Of a DNA stretch of 64,000 nt, positions 29,441-39,000 are shown in pieces (within the stretch, counting starts at the first letter, position 1; each line of letters opens with the position of its first letter). The notes beneath the pieces are model-generated. The model had not been told where the DNA came from. It ran no database searches and saw nothing but the letters and a program-made list of their open reading frames with translations. A program made the position numbers and the translations under genes. Source of the DNA: Archangium lipolyticum (GTDB lineage Bacteria; Myxococcota; Myxococcia; Myxococcales; Myxococcaceae); the NCBI RefSeq assembly GCF_024623785.1, contig NZ_JANKBZ010000018.1, positions 1-64,000 of the forward strand, given 5' to 3'.

Positions 29441-31405
29441 TTATTGGCTTTCTCGCTCGTTTGCAGCAGGAGCGGACGAGCTGCCCTCGGCCCCCTGCGT
29501 GCCCTCGGCGCCCGTCTCGGCGGCCTCCTCGGCGGCCGCGGCGGCATCAGCGGGCCGCTTGGGGGGCGGCGTGGCCGGCAGGGCCTGGGCGCGCTGCACG
29601 CCCGCCTCATCGCCGAGCTTCTTGTACAGCTCGGTCGCCTTGTCCCTCAGCTGGAGCTCCTCCGCCAGGGAGGCGGCCTTCGGCAGGTGGCCGATCTGCT
29701 CGTACAGCCCCATGGCCTTCTCCTTGCGGCCGATCTCCTCGTAGAGCGTCGCCGCGGTGGCGGACTCTCCGAGCAGCTCCAGCCACCGGGCGCGGCCAGC
29801 GGGCTTGTTCTCCGCCTCGGCGCGGGCCAGCTCCTTCTGGGCGAGCGCCTTGGCCTCCTCCTCCAGCTTCAGCCGCTGGAGGAAGTGGAAGGCCTTGGGC
29901 GGCGGCAGGGTGCCGAGCACGTCCACGGCCTCCTTGCCGCGGCCGGCGTTCACCAGCAGGGTGGCGGCGCCGAGCCGGTCGCCCCGCTCCACCAGGGCCT
30001 TCACCTCGAGGTCGCGGATGCGGTTGGCCGCCGCGAAGTCACGGGTGCGCTCATACGCCTTGCGCGCCAGGGACAGCTTGCCCGCGCGCTCATAGGCGAG
30101 CGCCGCCTGGTCGAACTGACGGGCACGCTCGTACAGCCGGGCGACGTTCTCGAAGTCACCCTTGCCGATGTAGACCTCCATCAGCAGCTCGTAGGCGCCC
30201 GCCTTCTCGAGCGTCTGGGCGAGCTGCTCCGGCGGCACCGTCGCCATGAGGCGGCGCGCGGTGTCGTTGTCCTTGCCCGCCAGCGCGTTGCGCAGCGCGC
30301 TCTTCACGTCCCCGCCGGCCTCGAAGAGCCGGGCGGCCTCGGCGAAGGAGTTGTTGCGCTCGTGCATGCGCGCCGCGTCGCGGGTGCGGCCCATGGTCTC
30401 GAGCTGCTTCGACTGCTCCTGCCAGTCGCCCGTCAGCTCGGGCAGCGGCTGACGGCGCTCGCCCTCACGGCCACCCTCACGCCGCTCGCCGCGCTCACCC
30501 CGCTCGCGACGCTCCCGGCGCTCACCCTCGCGGCCACCCTCACGAGCCTCACGGCCACCCTCACGCCGCTCGCCGCGCTCACGACGATCGCGGCCCTCGC
30601 GGCCACCCTCACGAGCCTCACGGCCACCCTCACGCCGCTCGCCGCGCTCAGCCGCCGGCCTGGCGGCGGGTTCCTCGCGCTCGGGCTGCGGCTCGCGGCC
30701 GCTCAGCGCGAAGGCCGCCGAAGCACGCTCCTGATCCCCGGCGGCGCGCCAGGCGCGACCCACCAGGTACATGACGTCCACGTAGGCGAGGTACTTCTCC
30801 TTCACCGGGTCCGCCGCCGGAGCCGCCGGAGCAGCGCCTTCCGCGGGCGCACCCGCCGGGGCCTGCTCCTGCGTGGCCGCGCCTTCGCTTCCCGCCGCGT
30901 CCGCCTGCACGGGCTCGCTGCCCGCGGGCGCCTGCGTGGACTCGGCCACGGCGCCGGTGTCGCCCGCGGCGGAGCCGGCCTCACCCGCGGGGGTGGCCGA
31001 TGCCTCGGGCATGGGCGGCTTGACCTGGCGCTGCACGCGCAGCAGCGTGGTGATGAGCCGGCCCTTGACGTTGAGCTCCAGCTCGTCGATCGACTTCACC
31101 CGCATGGACCGCAGCGAGCGGACGATCGTCTCGAGCGGCGCCTTCTGGGCCGCGAAGTCCGACTTGCCCAGCGCCTTCTCGAGGGTGCTCAGCTCGGCGA
31201 TGACACGCTGACCGGGGCCGACGGGCCCCTCGGCGCGATCCCGACCCCGGCCACGGGGGCCATCACCCCGGCCCCGGCCCCGGCCCCCTCCATCGCGACC
31301 GCCAAAACCACCACCCGGACCCTCCCGACGAGGACCCTGACCGGGGGCACCACCCTCCCGACCCCTCCCACCACGAGGCCCACCGCTTCCATTCTCCTGA
31401 GGCAC
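29441..31405 (-). CDS. RGG-box and TPR protein within the glt cluster
   Basis: A 654-residue soluble protein in three parts. Residues 1-65 are an RGG/GRG-rich basic tail like eukaryotic RNA-binding RGG boxes. Residues 65-130 are a helical domain (VIAELSTLEKALGKSDF), then an Ala/Pro linker and a residue ~260-325 low-complexity block of Arg, Glu and Gly (units like GERREGGREAREGGREG). Residues 330-610 are degenerate TPR-like helical hairpins (ARLFEAGGDVKSALRNAL, ALAYERAGKLSLARKAYE). The final 45 residues are Ala/Glu-rich. No signal peptide. It sits between gltH and gltI in the same direction with 12- and 99-base gaps, so it belongs to the operon. M. xanthus clusters also have an extra gene here; I cannot give a symbol with confidence. 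Confidence 0.85.
   Translation of the reverse strand: MPQENGSGGPRGGRGREGGAPGQGPRREGPGGGFGGRDGGGRGRGRGDGPRGRGRDRAEGPVGPGQRVIAELSTLEKALGKSDFAAQKAPLETIVRSLRSMRVKSIDELELNVKGRLITTLLRVQRQVKPPMPEASATPAGEAGSAAGDTGAVAESTQAPAGSEPVQADAAGSEGAATQEQAPAGAPAEGAAPAAPAADPVKEKYLAYVDVMYLVGRAWRAAGDQERASAAFALSGREPQPEREEPAARPAAERGERREGGREAREGGREGRDRRERGERREGGREAREGGREGERRERRERGERGERREGGREGERRQPLPELTGDWQEQSKQLETMGRTRDAARMHERNNSFAEAARLFEAGGDVKSALRNALAGKDNDTARRLMATVPPEQLAQTLEKAGAYELLMEVYIGKGDFENVARLYERARQFDQAALAYERAGKLSLARKAYERTRDFAAANRIRDLEVKALVERGDRLGAATLLVNAGRGKEAVDVLGTLPPPKAFHFLQRLKLEEEAKALAQKELARAEAENKPAGRARWLELLGESATAATLYEEIGRKEKAMGLYEQIGHLPKAASLAEELQLRDKATELYKKLGDEAGVQRAQALPATPPPKRPADAAAAAEEAAETGAEGTQGAEGSSSAPAANERESQ
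30463..30650. repeat. Tandem repeats inside the RGG/TPR gene
   Basis: Two perfect 55-base direct copies at 30527-30581 and 30596-30650 (period 69) plus a partial third copy at 30463-30497. They encode the Arg/Glu/Gly block and are prone to copy-number change without breaking the frame, since 69 is a multiple of 3. Confidence 0.85.
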
Positions 31406-31417
31406 GTGACTCTCCCG

Positions 31418-32032
31418 CTAGAACGCGTAGCGAAGGTTCGGCGTCACCGCGAACCCGAATGACTGAGACTTGACGAGGAACGACCCCGTCACCTCGATAC
31501 CCACCGAGAAGTGACGAAGGCGTGTGTAGTACTCCAGACCCGGTCCCGCGAAAACCAGAATGTCGGGATCCGGCAGGAGCTGCTTGGGCCTGAACAAGGC
31601 ATAACCGGCGCCGCCGCGGACGTAGATCCACGTGCGCTTGACCTCCTGGGCGTCGGCGAAGCTCACCAGGTGCGCGCGCACCACGGCGCCGGGCACCAGC
31701 ATGGAGAAGTCTCCGGAGGCCGCGCCGCCCGAGTAGCCCACATAGTCCGAGCCGGCTCGGTTGGAGGCACCCATCACGAAGAGGCCGAGCGACAGGCGCT
31801 CGCCGATGTCCACGCCCACCTCCACCTGGGCCATCTGCCCGGGCGAGAAGGGACGAGGACCCGCGGAGGCGGGAGGGTTGACGATGAACGAGGGGCCACC
31901 AAAGACCGAGAAGTAGAGACCACGCTCGATCTCATTGAAGGTCTCGGCTGGCCTGTCACCGGCGGCCTGCGCATTCGCAAGAGCGGGGATCGCCAGAGCA
32001 GCGCAAACGACGAAGGGGCGGAAGGCTTTCAT
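31418..32032 (-). CDS. gltH: Outer-membrane beta-barrel gliding protein GltH (CglE)
   Basis: A 204-residue protein with signal peptide (MKAFRPFVVCAALAIPALANA) and a mature part of alternating amphipathic strands (YFSVFGGPSFIV, LSLGLFVMGAS, and TWIYVRGGAGYALF) ending in LRYAF; a C-terminal aromatic is typical of outer-membrane barrels. GltH/CglE in Myxococcus is one of the outer-membrane parts of the Glt complex and a contact-stimulable motility protein. The frame is open to 32077 but the ATG at 32032 begins the signal peptide. It lies 119 bases after gltG and 12 bases before the RGG/TPR gene. Assignment is from size, fold and position. Confidence 0.88.
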   Translation of the reverse strand: MKAFRPFVVCAALAIPALANAQAAGDRPAETFNEIERGLYFSVFGGPSFIVNPPASAGPRPFSPGQMAQVEVGVDIGERLSLGLFVMGASNRAGSDYVGYSGGAASGDFSMLVPGAVVRAHLVSFADAQEVKRTWIYVRGGAGYALFRPKQLLPDPDILVFAGPGLEYYTRLRHFSVGIEVTGSFLVKSQSFGFAVTPNLRYAF

Positions 32033-32151
32033 ACGGGGGCGGACGTTAGCCCAGGAGGGCGGAGACACCAGCGCCAAAAAGCAAGATGGGCGGCCCCGCC
32101 GGAACGGGAACCGCCCACCTGAACCTTTTCACTCAGCGGGAGGCTACCCGG

Positions 32152-34086
32152 CTACTCACCAGCCGCCTTGAAGAGGAACGGATAGGTGACGACCACCGAG
32201 CCACCGCCCTTGGGCTTGGGGAAGGCCCAGGTGCGCACGCGGCCGGCCACGCACTGCTCCAGCTCGGAGTTGCCCGCCGTGGACTGGGCCACCGACGAGG
32301 TCACCACGTTGCCCTCGGAGGCGATGGTGAAGCGGATGGACACCTTGCCGCCCAGCTTCGGGTAGCGGTTGAGGAGGCTCTCGTAGCAGAAGCGGATCTG
32401 CCCCTTGTTGCGCTGGATGACCTGGCGGATGAGCTCCTTGTCGAGCGAGCCCGACACCGTGGCGTCCTCGGCCGCGATGCCCACTTCCACGCTCTGCTTG
32501 CCACCCAGTCCGCCCACGCCGGAGCCGTAACCACCCATGCCACCGCCGCGACCCTTGGTGCCAACCGCGCCGATGCCGATGGTCTCACCACCACCCGCGC
32601 CACCGCCGCTGCCGCCACGCAGACCCAGGCCGCCGAAGCCGCCACCCGCGCCCACCTTGGCGCCGAACATGTTGCCCATGGCGCCCTTCAGGTCACCGCC
32701 CAGGCCGCCACCGCCGAAGAGGCTCGCGGCGCCGCCCTTCCCGCCGAAGATCTTCGCGGCCATGTTCTTGGCCACGGCCTTCTTGTCGGGCTTGGCCTGG
32801 TTGGAGCTCGGGGCGGTCTGCTTGACGACTTCCTTCTTCGTCTGCCCGTCGTCCTTCTTCTTGGCCTGCTTCTCGGCCTGCTTCTCGGCCTTCTGCTGGT
32901 TGAGCTTCTCGAGGAACTTGTTCTTCTGCGTCTCGGGCGGCTTGACGATGAGCTTGGCGATGCGCGCGTTGGTGCCCGCCAGCTCGTCCGCGTACTCCTC
33001 GCCCGCGGCGGCATGGTTGGCCGCGGCGATGACGAACATCGCGCCGAGGAAGAACGTCACCAGGAAGATGTTGAGGACGGTGAAGTCCAGCGACTCGCCC
33101 AGCGGCGCCCAGGCCTTCTTGGGCACCGACTCGAAGAGGGCCTCGAGCGTCACGCCGCCCAGGTCCACCGAGAGGAAGTCATCCTCCTTGAGGGTGAGCG
33201 CGTAGGACTCGCCCTCGTGGTTGGCCTTGCCGGACTCGATGACGGCCTTGAGGTCCATCGTCTCGCCCTTGCGGGTGAGCTCGCCCTTCATCTTGCCGGT
33301 GAAGAGCACGGTGAAGGACTGGCCATCCGTGCGCACCACCTCGAAGCGCTCGCCGCCCAGCTTGGCGTCGCCCATGATGAAGTTGACGCCCTTGGCGCTG
33401 CCCACCGTGAAGGACTGCTTCTTGCCCGGCGCGAGGAAGTACTCGCCCACGCGCTGGTCGCCCCACATGAAGTGCAGGCCCAGACCGAGCGGACCGCTGC
33501 CCTTGCGAGCCACCCGGCGCACGCGCGGAACGGGCTCGGCGGCCGGAGCCTCGGCATGCGCCACGGGAGCGGCCACCGGCTGCGGCGCCGGAGCGGCCTT
33601 CTGCACGGGAGCGGGGGCGGCCACCGGCTGCGGCGCCACCGCCACGGGAGCGGGAGTCACCGTCGGCGCCGGAGTGGCGGCCTGGGCGAGGCCCGCGGCC
33701 AGCGGGCGCTCGGGCGCCGGAGCCACCGCGGCCGCGGCGGGAGCCACGGTGGCGGCGGCGGTCGCCAGGTTCACCGCGGCCACGGCGGCCGGGTTCTCCA
33801 GGCGGATGGTGGTGCCACCCACCTTGATCTCGTCTCCGAAGACCAGCTGGCCCTTGTTGACCCGCTTGCCGTTGACGTAGGTGCCCTCGACGCTGCCCAT
33901 GTCGATGATGGACAGGCTGCCGTCGGCGGCGACCTCGATGACGGAGTGGATGCGGCTGACCTTCTCGTCCTCCAGGCACAGGTGCGCCGAGGCGAGACGG
34001 CCAATCTTGATGATGTCGCGCTCGAAGTCCTTCGCGGTGACGAGGGTGTCACCCTTGAAGACCTTGAGTGTCAGAGGCACGGGCAT
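32152..34086 (-). CDS. gltG: Gliding motility protein GltG (PglI), FHA and TonB-like domains
   Basis: A 644-residue inner-membrane protein. An FHA phosphothreonine-recognition domain occupies residues 1-100 (IGRLASAHLCLED, KVSRIHSVIEV, EGTYVNGKRV with the conserved GR, S-x-x-H and N-G). An Ala/Pro linker (100-190), a cytoplasmic beta-rich domain (195-330), one transmembrane helix (334-356), a Lys/Gln-rich coiled stretch (~375-430), a glycine-rich flexible stretch (~440-535), and an AgmX/PglI C-terminal domain (~545-640, IRQVIQRNKGQIRFCYES) follow. It shares the C-terminal domain with GltJ, giving the cluster two envelope-spanning proteins. GGGGAA lies before the ATG. The FHA core residues look intact, so phosphorylation-dependent binding is plausible; its partner is not known. 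Confidence 0.93.
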   Translation of the reverse strand: MPVPLTLKVFKGDTLVTAKDFERDIIKIGRLASAHLCLEDEKVSRIHSVIEVAADGSLSIIDMGSVEGTYVNGKRVNKGQLVFGDEIKVGGTTIRLENPAAVAAVNLATAAATVAPAAAAVAPAPERPLAAGLAQAATPAPTVTPAPVAVAPQPVAAPAPVQKAAPAPQPVAAPVAHAEAPAAEPVPRVRRVARKGSGPLGLGLHFMWGDQRVGEYFLAPGKKQSFTVGSAKGVNFIMGDAKLGGERFEVVRTDGQSFTVLFTGKMKGELTRKGETMDLKAVIESGKANHEGESYALTLKEDDFLSVDLGGVTLEALFESVPKKAWAPLGESLDFTVLNIFLVTFFLGAMFVIAAANHAAAGEEYADELAGTNARIAKLIVKPPETQKNKFLEKLNQQKAEKQAEKQAKKKDDGQTKKEVVKQTAPSSNQAKPDKKAVAKNMAAKIFGGKGGAASLFGGGGLGGDLKGAMGNMFGAKVGAGGGFGGLGLRGGSGGGAGGGETIGIGAVGTKGRGGGMGGYGSGVGGLGGKQSVEVGIAAEDATVSGSLDKELIRQVIQRNKGQIRFCYESLLNRYPKLGGKVSIRFTIASEGNVVTSSVAQSTAGNSELEQCVAGRVRTWAFPKPKGGGSVVVTYPFLFKAAGE

Positions 34087-34154
34087 TGAAATTCCCCAGT
34101 TGGCTTTCGGCGATCTCTAGGACAACGCGTTCGTCGGTGGGTTCCCAACGATTT

Positions 34155-34433
34155 TCACAGCTCGCCCACCGACTGCATCACCTTGTCCTCGAAGTCCTCG
34201 CGGATACGGATGAGGTTGGAGTGCTTGACCGTCTTGCGCGCCTCGACGTACTCGCCGTCCGGCTTGGTGAGATCGCCCTCGATGGTGTCGTCCTCGAAGT
34301 CGATGGTCTGCGGACCACCCTTCTGGGCCTTGCCACCACCAGCCGCCTTGCCACCCTCGCCCGACCCACCCTCGTCCTGGGCGTAGGCCGGAGCCACCGC
34401 CAGTACCGCACACAGCATCAGGAGCTTCCGCAT
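34155..34433 (-). CDS. gltF: Small gliding motility protein GltF (CglF)
   Basis: A 92-residue exported protein: signal peptide MRKLLMLCAVLAVAPAYA, a Gly/Lys-rich linker, then a compact acidic domain (TIDFEDDTIEGDLTKPDGEY, RIREDFEDKVMQSVGEL). The length, position between gltE and gltG and the C-terminal motif agree with CglF/GltF, a contact-stimulable periplasmic component of the Myxococcus gliding complex. The SD GGAGG is well placed. The 68-base gap to gltG and 120-base gap from gltE place it in the operon. Molecular role is not established. Confidence 0.85.
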   Translation of the reverse strand: MRKLLMLCAVLAVAPAYAQDEGGSGEGGKAAGGGKAQKGGPQTIDFEDDTIEGDLTKPDGEYVEARKTVKHSNLIRIREDFEDKVMQSVGEL

Positions 34434-34553
34434 GACTGCCTCCGAGCGGTTCCCCTCTCCGGGGTCCCCGCGTCACGTCCACTGGCGCCGGAATCCGGCA
34501 CCAGCGGACGAAGATTCTCATTTATCCCCCCACCCTGACCACTACCACCGCGA

Positions 34554-36017
34554 TCAGAAGAGATCGTCGGTGGGCTCATTCGAATCCGGCTTGGCTGGAT
34601 TCTTCTGCTGCGGCGCGTTAGCCGGCTGGGAAGCGGCGGGCGGCGGGTTGGCGGCGGGCTGGGTGTCGCCGGCGGGACTGGCTTCCCCGGCGGGCTGGGT
34701 GGCGCCAGCGGGCTGGGTGGGAGCCGGGGCGTTGGTGCCCGCGGCGTTGACGGTGCCCTGCTTGGCCTCCTCGGCCTTCATCAGCTCCTGCTGCTGCTTC
34801 TGGAGCTCCTCGAGCTTCTTGGCCTGCTCCTCGGCGGCGACGGCCTCGCGCTGGGCCTGGACGATGGACTCCGCCTCGCGCAGCAGGTTGAAGATGGGGT
34901 GCTCGGCGTTGAGGGCGACCTCACCCCCCGAGAGGCTGATGTACTTGCGGTACAGCTCGATGGCCCGGTCCGGCGCGCCCTTGTTTCGGTGCAGGATGAC
35001 GGCGCGGTTGAAGTAGATGGCGGCCAGCTTCGGGTCGAGCTTCTCCGCCTCGTCATACTCCTGCATGGCCTTGTCGAACTGACCCTGGCCCTTGTAGGCG
35101 ATGCCGAGGTTGAGGTGCGCGGGGGCGTTCTTGCTGTCGGCCTGGAGGATGCGGCGCAGGTGCTCCTCGGCGCCGGGGTAGTCCTCCACGTCGAGGGCCA
35201 GCTGGGCCAGCTGCACGTGAGCGGGCACGTAGTCGGCGCGGACCTCGATGGCGCGCTTGAACTCCATGCGCGCCTCGTCCTTCTTCTCCTCCTGCAGGAG
35301 GATGAGGCCGATGGTGTGGTGCAGCTCGGGATCGTTCTGGTCGATCTTCAGCGCGCGCAGGGCCACCAGCTTGGCCATGGCCAGCTGCTTGCGCTCCAGG
35401 TAGCTGCGCATCATCACCTTGTAGGCGGTGACGGACTGGGGCTCGCGCATGAGGGCGGCGCGCGAGAACTCCATCGCCTTGTCGTGGTCACCCGTCTGCC
35501 GGTAGATCTCCGCCAGGCGGGCGCGGCTGCTGGCGTCGTCCGGGTAGGTCTTCAGGACGCCCTGGTAGATGGCCACGGCGCCGGCGATGTCACCATTGTT
35601 CTGGGCGATGACCGCCAGGTTCTCCGAGGCCTGACGCAGCGAGGGCTTCTTCTGGAGGGCCGACTGGTAGCGGGCGATGGCATCCTTCTGGTTGCCCTGA
35701 CGCTCGGCGATGACGCCGAGGTTGTACTCGGCCTCGGCGAGGTTCTGATCCGCGTCCAGCGCGGCCTTGAACTTGCGCTCGAGCGATGGGTAGTCGAAGG
35801 CGTTGGCCTTCTTCTGGGCCTCGAAGGCACCCAGCGCATCGTCGAAGAGGAGCTTGGCGCGGTTGGAGATGGAAACGGGCTCGTTGGACTTGGCCACGTT
35901 CGCCTTGCCCGTGGTGCCAGTGCCAGGACCAGCGGCCTTGGAACCCGCGCAGCCGGTGGCGAGGAGTGCCGCGAGCGCGGCCAGGAGGAGTGAGCGCATC
36001 ATGGGGGTGCGATTCAT
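34554..36017 (-). CDS. gltE: TPR lipoprotein GltE (AglT)
   Basis: A 487-residue lipoprotein: lipobox C23 (LLATGCAG), then about eight to ten TPR units from residue ~40 to ~375 (AEYNLGVIAERQGNQKDAIA, AIAVIAQNNGDIAGAVAI-like hairpins, AHLNLGIAYKGQGQFDKAMQ), a Glu/Gln-rich helix (~375-415) and a Pro/Ala/Gln-rich tail. AglT/GltE is needed for adventurous gliding and works with GltD in the periplasm/outer membrane. The ATG overlaps the gltD stop (ATGA), so the two are coupled, matching their pairing in Myxococcus. The tail ends DSNEPTDDLF. Confidence 0.93.
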   Translation of the reverse strand: MNRTPMMRSLLLAALAALLATGCAGSKAAGPGTGTTGKANVAKSNEPVSISNRAKLLFDDALGAFEAQKKANAFDYPSLERKFKAALDADQNLAEAEYNLGVIAERQGNQKDAIARYQSALQKKPSLRQASENLAVIAQNNGDIAGAVAIYQGVLKTYPDDASSRARLAEIYRQTGDHDKAMEFSRAALMREPQSVTAYKVMMRSYLERKQLAMAKLVALRALKIDQNDPELHHTIGLILLQEEKKDEARMEFKRAIEVRADYVPAHVQLAQLALDVEDYPGAEEHLRRILQADSKNAPAHLNLGIAYKGQGQFDKAMQEYDEAEKLDPKLAAIYFNRAVILHRNKGAPDRAIELYRKYISLSGGEVALNAEHPIFNLLREAESIVQAQREAVAAEEQAKKLEELQKQQQELMKAEEAKQGTVNAAGTNAPAPTQPAGATQPAGEASPAGDTQPAANPPPAASQPANAPQQKNPAKPDSNEPTDDLF

Positions 36018-39000
36018 TTGAGGAAGTCCTCCGGTTCCTGATCATCCACCGCGGACTTGCGAGGAGTGCCTTCCTTGGTGGGGGCGGCCGGGCCGTCGAC
36101 CTGGGTGGCGGTCTGCTGCTGCAGCCGCTTGGCCAGATCCGACACGTCCTCGACCACCTCCTCGGTCTTGCTCTTGTCGTCCTGGGCCGCCTCGACGACG
36201 GGCGGAGGAACGTCCTGGATGGCGGCGAGCAGATCGCCCCCGATGGCCAGGTCGCGGCCCTTGGAGAGGGCCACCTTCTCCTCGACCATCGTCGGGAACT
36301 GCTCCGGACGGTAGGTGTCGCGCAGCATCTTGAGGCTCTCGGCCGCGCAGGAGTTGAAGACGCTCAGCTCGCGGCTCTTGGCCACGGCGGTGGAGAACGC
36401 CTCGGCGGCCTTCTCCTTGAGCGGCAGGGACTGGTTGCCGAACTCCTCGCGCAGGGCGCCCTCGGTCTCCTCGTCGATGCCAGGAGGCATGGGGGCGTTG
36501 CTGATCTTGTCGGCGAAGTTGTCGTAGATGAGGCCGATGCGGTGCAGGGCGCAGATGGCGGGCTCGGCCGCGCCGAGCGACACCGTCTGCACGTACTTCT
36601 TCTCCACCACCTCGCGCGAGTTGTTCTTCTCCGCGATGGAGCCCTTGAGCTTGTCCGGGCTGGGCGGACGGCCCCAGGAGAGCTTGAGGCGCGAGTAGAA
36701 CTGGAAGTCCGGCTCCACGCTGCGGTACTGGGCGCGGGCCACGGCCTCCAGGGCCGGCTTCTCCAGGGACTGCTGCATGCGGCGCGGCAGCTTCTCGTAG
36801 TAGTCGAGGATGCGGCCGTAGAGGCGAGCGGTGTCGCGCTCCTTGCGCATCTTGTTCTCGAAGATGTCGGCGATGCGGCCCTCGGCCATCAGCACCTTGC
36901 TGGGGCTGCGGATGTACTGGCGCTCGTACTCCTCGAGCTGACCCATGGCCTTGTTGTAGTTGCCCGTCTTCACGTGCAGGTCGACGATGGACAGGTAGAT
37001 GTCCTCGGCGTCCTTGGCCTTGGGCCACACGGTCAGGTAGCGCTCGCGCAGGGCCAGCGCCGCCTTGAACTGGCCGAGACCCTCGCGGTAGGTGGCCGCG
37101 TTGAAGAGCGCCACCTGGGCCTTGGACTCCTCCCACTTCTGGGGCTGGCCGGGCTTGTCGGACACCACGGTGCTCGCGGCCGCCTTGCCCTTGCCCTTGC
37201 CCTTCTTGCCGCGGGCGGGTGCCGCCTTCTTGGCCACGACCACCTTGCCACCACCGGACAGGCTGGCCTCGTAGCCGTTGACGTACTGCTCGTACACGTC
37301 CGCGGCCTCGCTGAAGTCACCGATGGCCTCGAGCGCCTCCGCGTTGTTGTAGATGCACTCCGGCACGAAGCGCGACGCGGGGTACTGCTCGATGATGCGC
37401 TGGCGCACCTGGATGGCCTTATCCAGCATCTTCGCCTTGTAGTAGTCGACCGAGGCGTTGAAGAGCGCCACGTCGGCGATCTCCGTCTGCGGGAAGTCGG
37501 CCACGAAGGACAGGTAGGCCTCGGCCGCCTTGGCGAACTGGTTCTTCGCCTCCAGCTGGCTCACGAGCTTGAACGCGGACTGCTCGATGACCTTGGACAG
37601 GTCCTCGCGGAACTTGCCCACCGCGAGCTTGTCGTTGTTGTAGAAGCGGCGCGCCCACTCGTTCACCTTCGCCCAGTCCTCGAGCAGGTTGTACGAGTCG
37701 AGCACCAGGTTGGCGGCGATCTCCGCGGCGCGCTCGCCGGACTCGAACTTGTACTCGGGCGAGCCCAGGGCGATCTCGCTGAAGCGCAGCACCGCCTCGT
37801 CGAAGTGGTTGTGGCGGTAGTAGATGTTGGCCGCCTTGAAGGCGATCTCCACCCGCTTGTCGCCCTTGGTCACGTACTTGAGGTAGCGCTCGCAGGCCTC
37901 CAGCAGATCCTTCTTGCCCTGCGGGATGGCGGCCTTCTTGCGGATGTCCTTGGTGTCGACGTCCTTGAAGGCGCCCTTGGACTCGGCGTCCTTCACCATC
38001 TCGTCATAGGCGAGCACGGCGTTGTAGGCGGCGTTGTTCAGCCACTTGCCCGGCTTGCCCGGCTTGGGGTTGCCCTGCTCGTCCTTGGCCTCCAGCAGCT
38101 TCACGTCCTGGAGGACGACGAGCGTGTAGTTGGCCGCGGCCTTGTCGAACTTCTGGAGGTTGTCGTTGAGCAACTCCGCCCAGAAGAAGCGCAGGTCGTA
38201 CGCCTTGGGGCTCTCCGGGAAGAGCGTCAGGTAGTCCGAGTAGATCATGTCGGCGTACCCGAACGTGGCCTCCTCGCGCGTCTTCTTGGCCTCGTTGTGC
38301 CAGGTGACGGCCAGGTTGGACAGGGTGCGCTCGGACAGATCCTTCGCCTCGGCCAGGGCCTTCTTGTCCTTGTCGTCCTTGATGACGCCGGAGCCCTCGA
38401 CCTCCTTCATGATCTTCACGAGCCGGCGCACCTGCGTGACGGTGCGCTCCTTGTTGCCCATGCGAAGGACGATGTCGACGATGCGGCCCTGGAAGCCCGG
38501 GGCCTCGGGCGACAGCGGCTTCTCCTTGATGAGGGAGTTGTAGGTGATGGCCGCCTCGCGGTCCTTGCCATCGCCGTAGTACATGTTGGCCAGGGTCCGC
38601 ATCATCGCGAAGCGGTCCTCGGGGTTGCTGGCCACCTTGGAGAAGTCCTCGCGGGCGAGCATCACGTCACCCTCGCGCGCATAGGCACGGACGTAGTCGG
38701 TGCGCGCCTCGCGGGCCAGCGAGTTGGTCTTCTTCGCGTTGCCGTCCTTCTCGATGTTCTGCGCGCCCGCCAGCTCGCCGTAGAGGACGACCGCCTTCCA
38801 CTTGTCCTTGGCGTTCGTGTAGTCCGCCAGGTTGAAGTAGCACCAGCCCTGCTTGTAGAGGGCGAAGGCGTACACTTGGCTCTCGGGGTACTCGGCGGCC
38901 TTCTTGTAGGCGGCCAGCGCCTTCTCCAGGTCCGCGCGCTTACCCTTGGAGTTGTTGAAGTAGTACTCGCCGAAGGCCAGGTAGGCGTCGGGGATGTACT

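Noticed and set aside
30463-30650. CRISPR-like repetition
   Set aside because: The repeats lie inside a coding frame, are spaced 14 bases apart, and there are only two full copies.
18335-31462. A 4375-residue open frame antisense to gltI and the RGG/TPR gene
   Set aside because: Long antisense frames arise in GC-rich, strongly GC3-biased genes; its product is Arg/Leu/His-rich with no domain pattern, and the sense frame has clear TPR repeats and conserved operon context.
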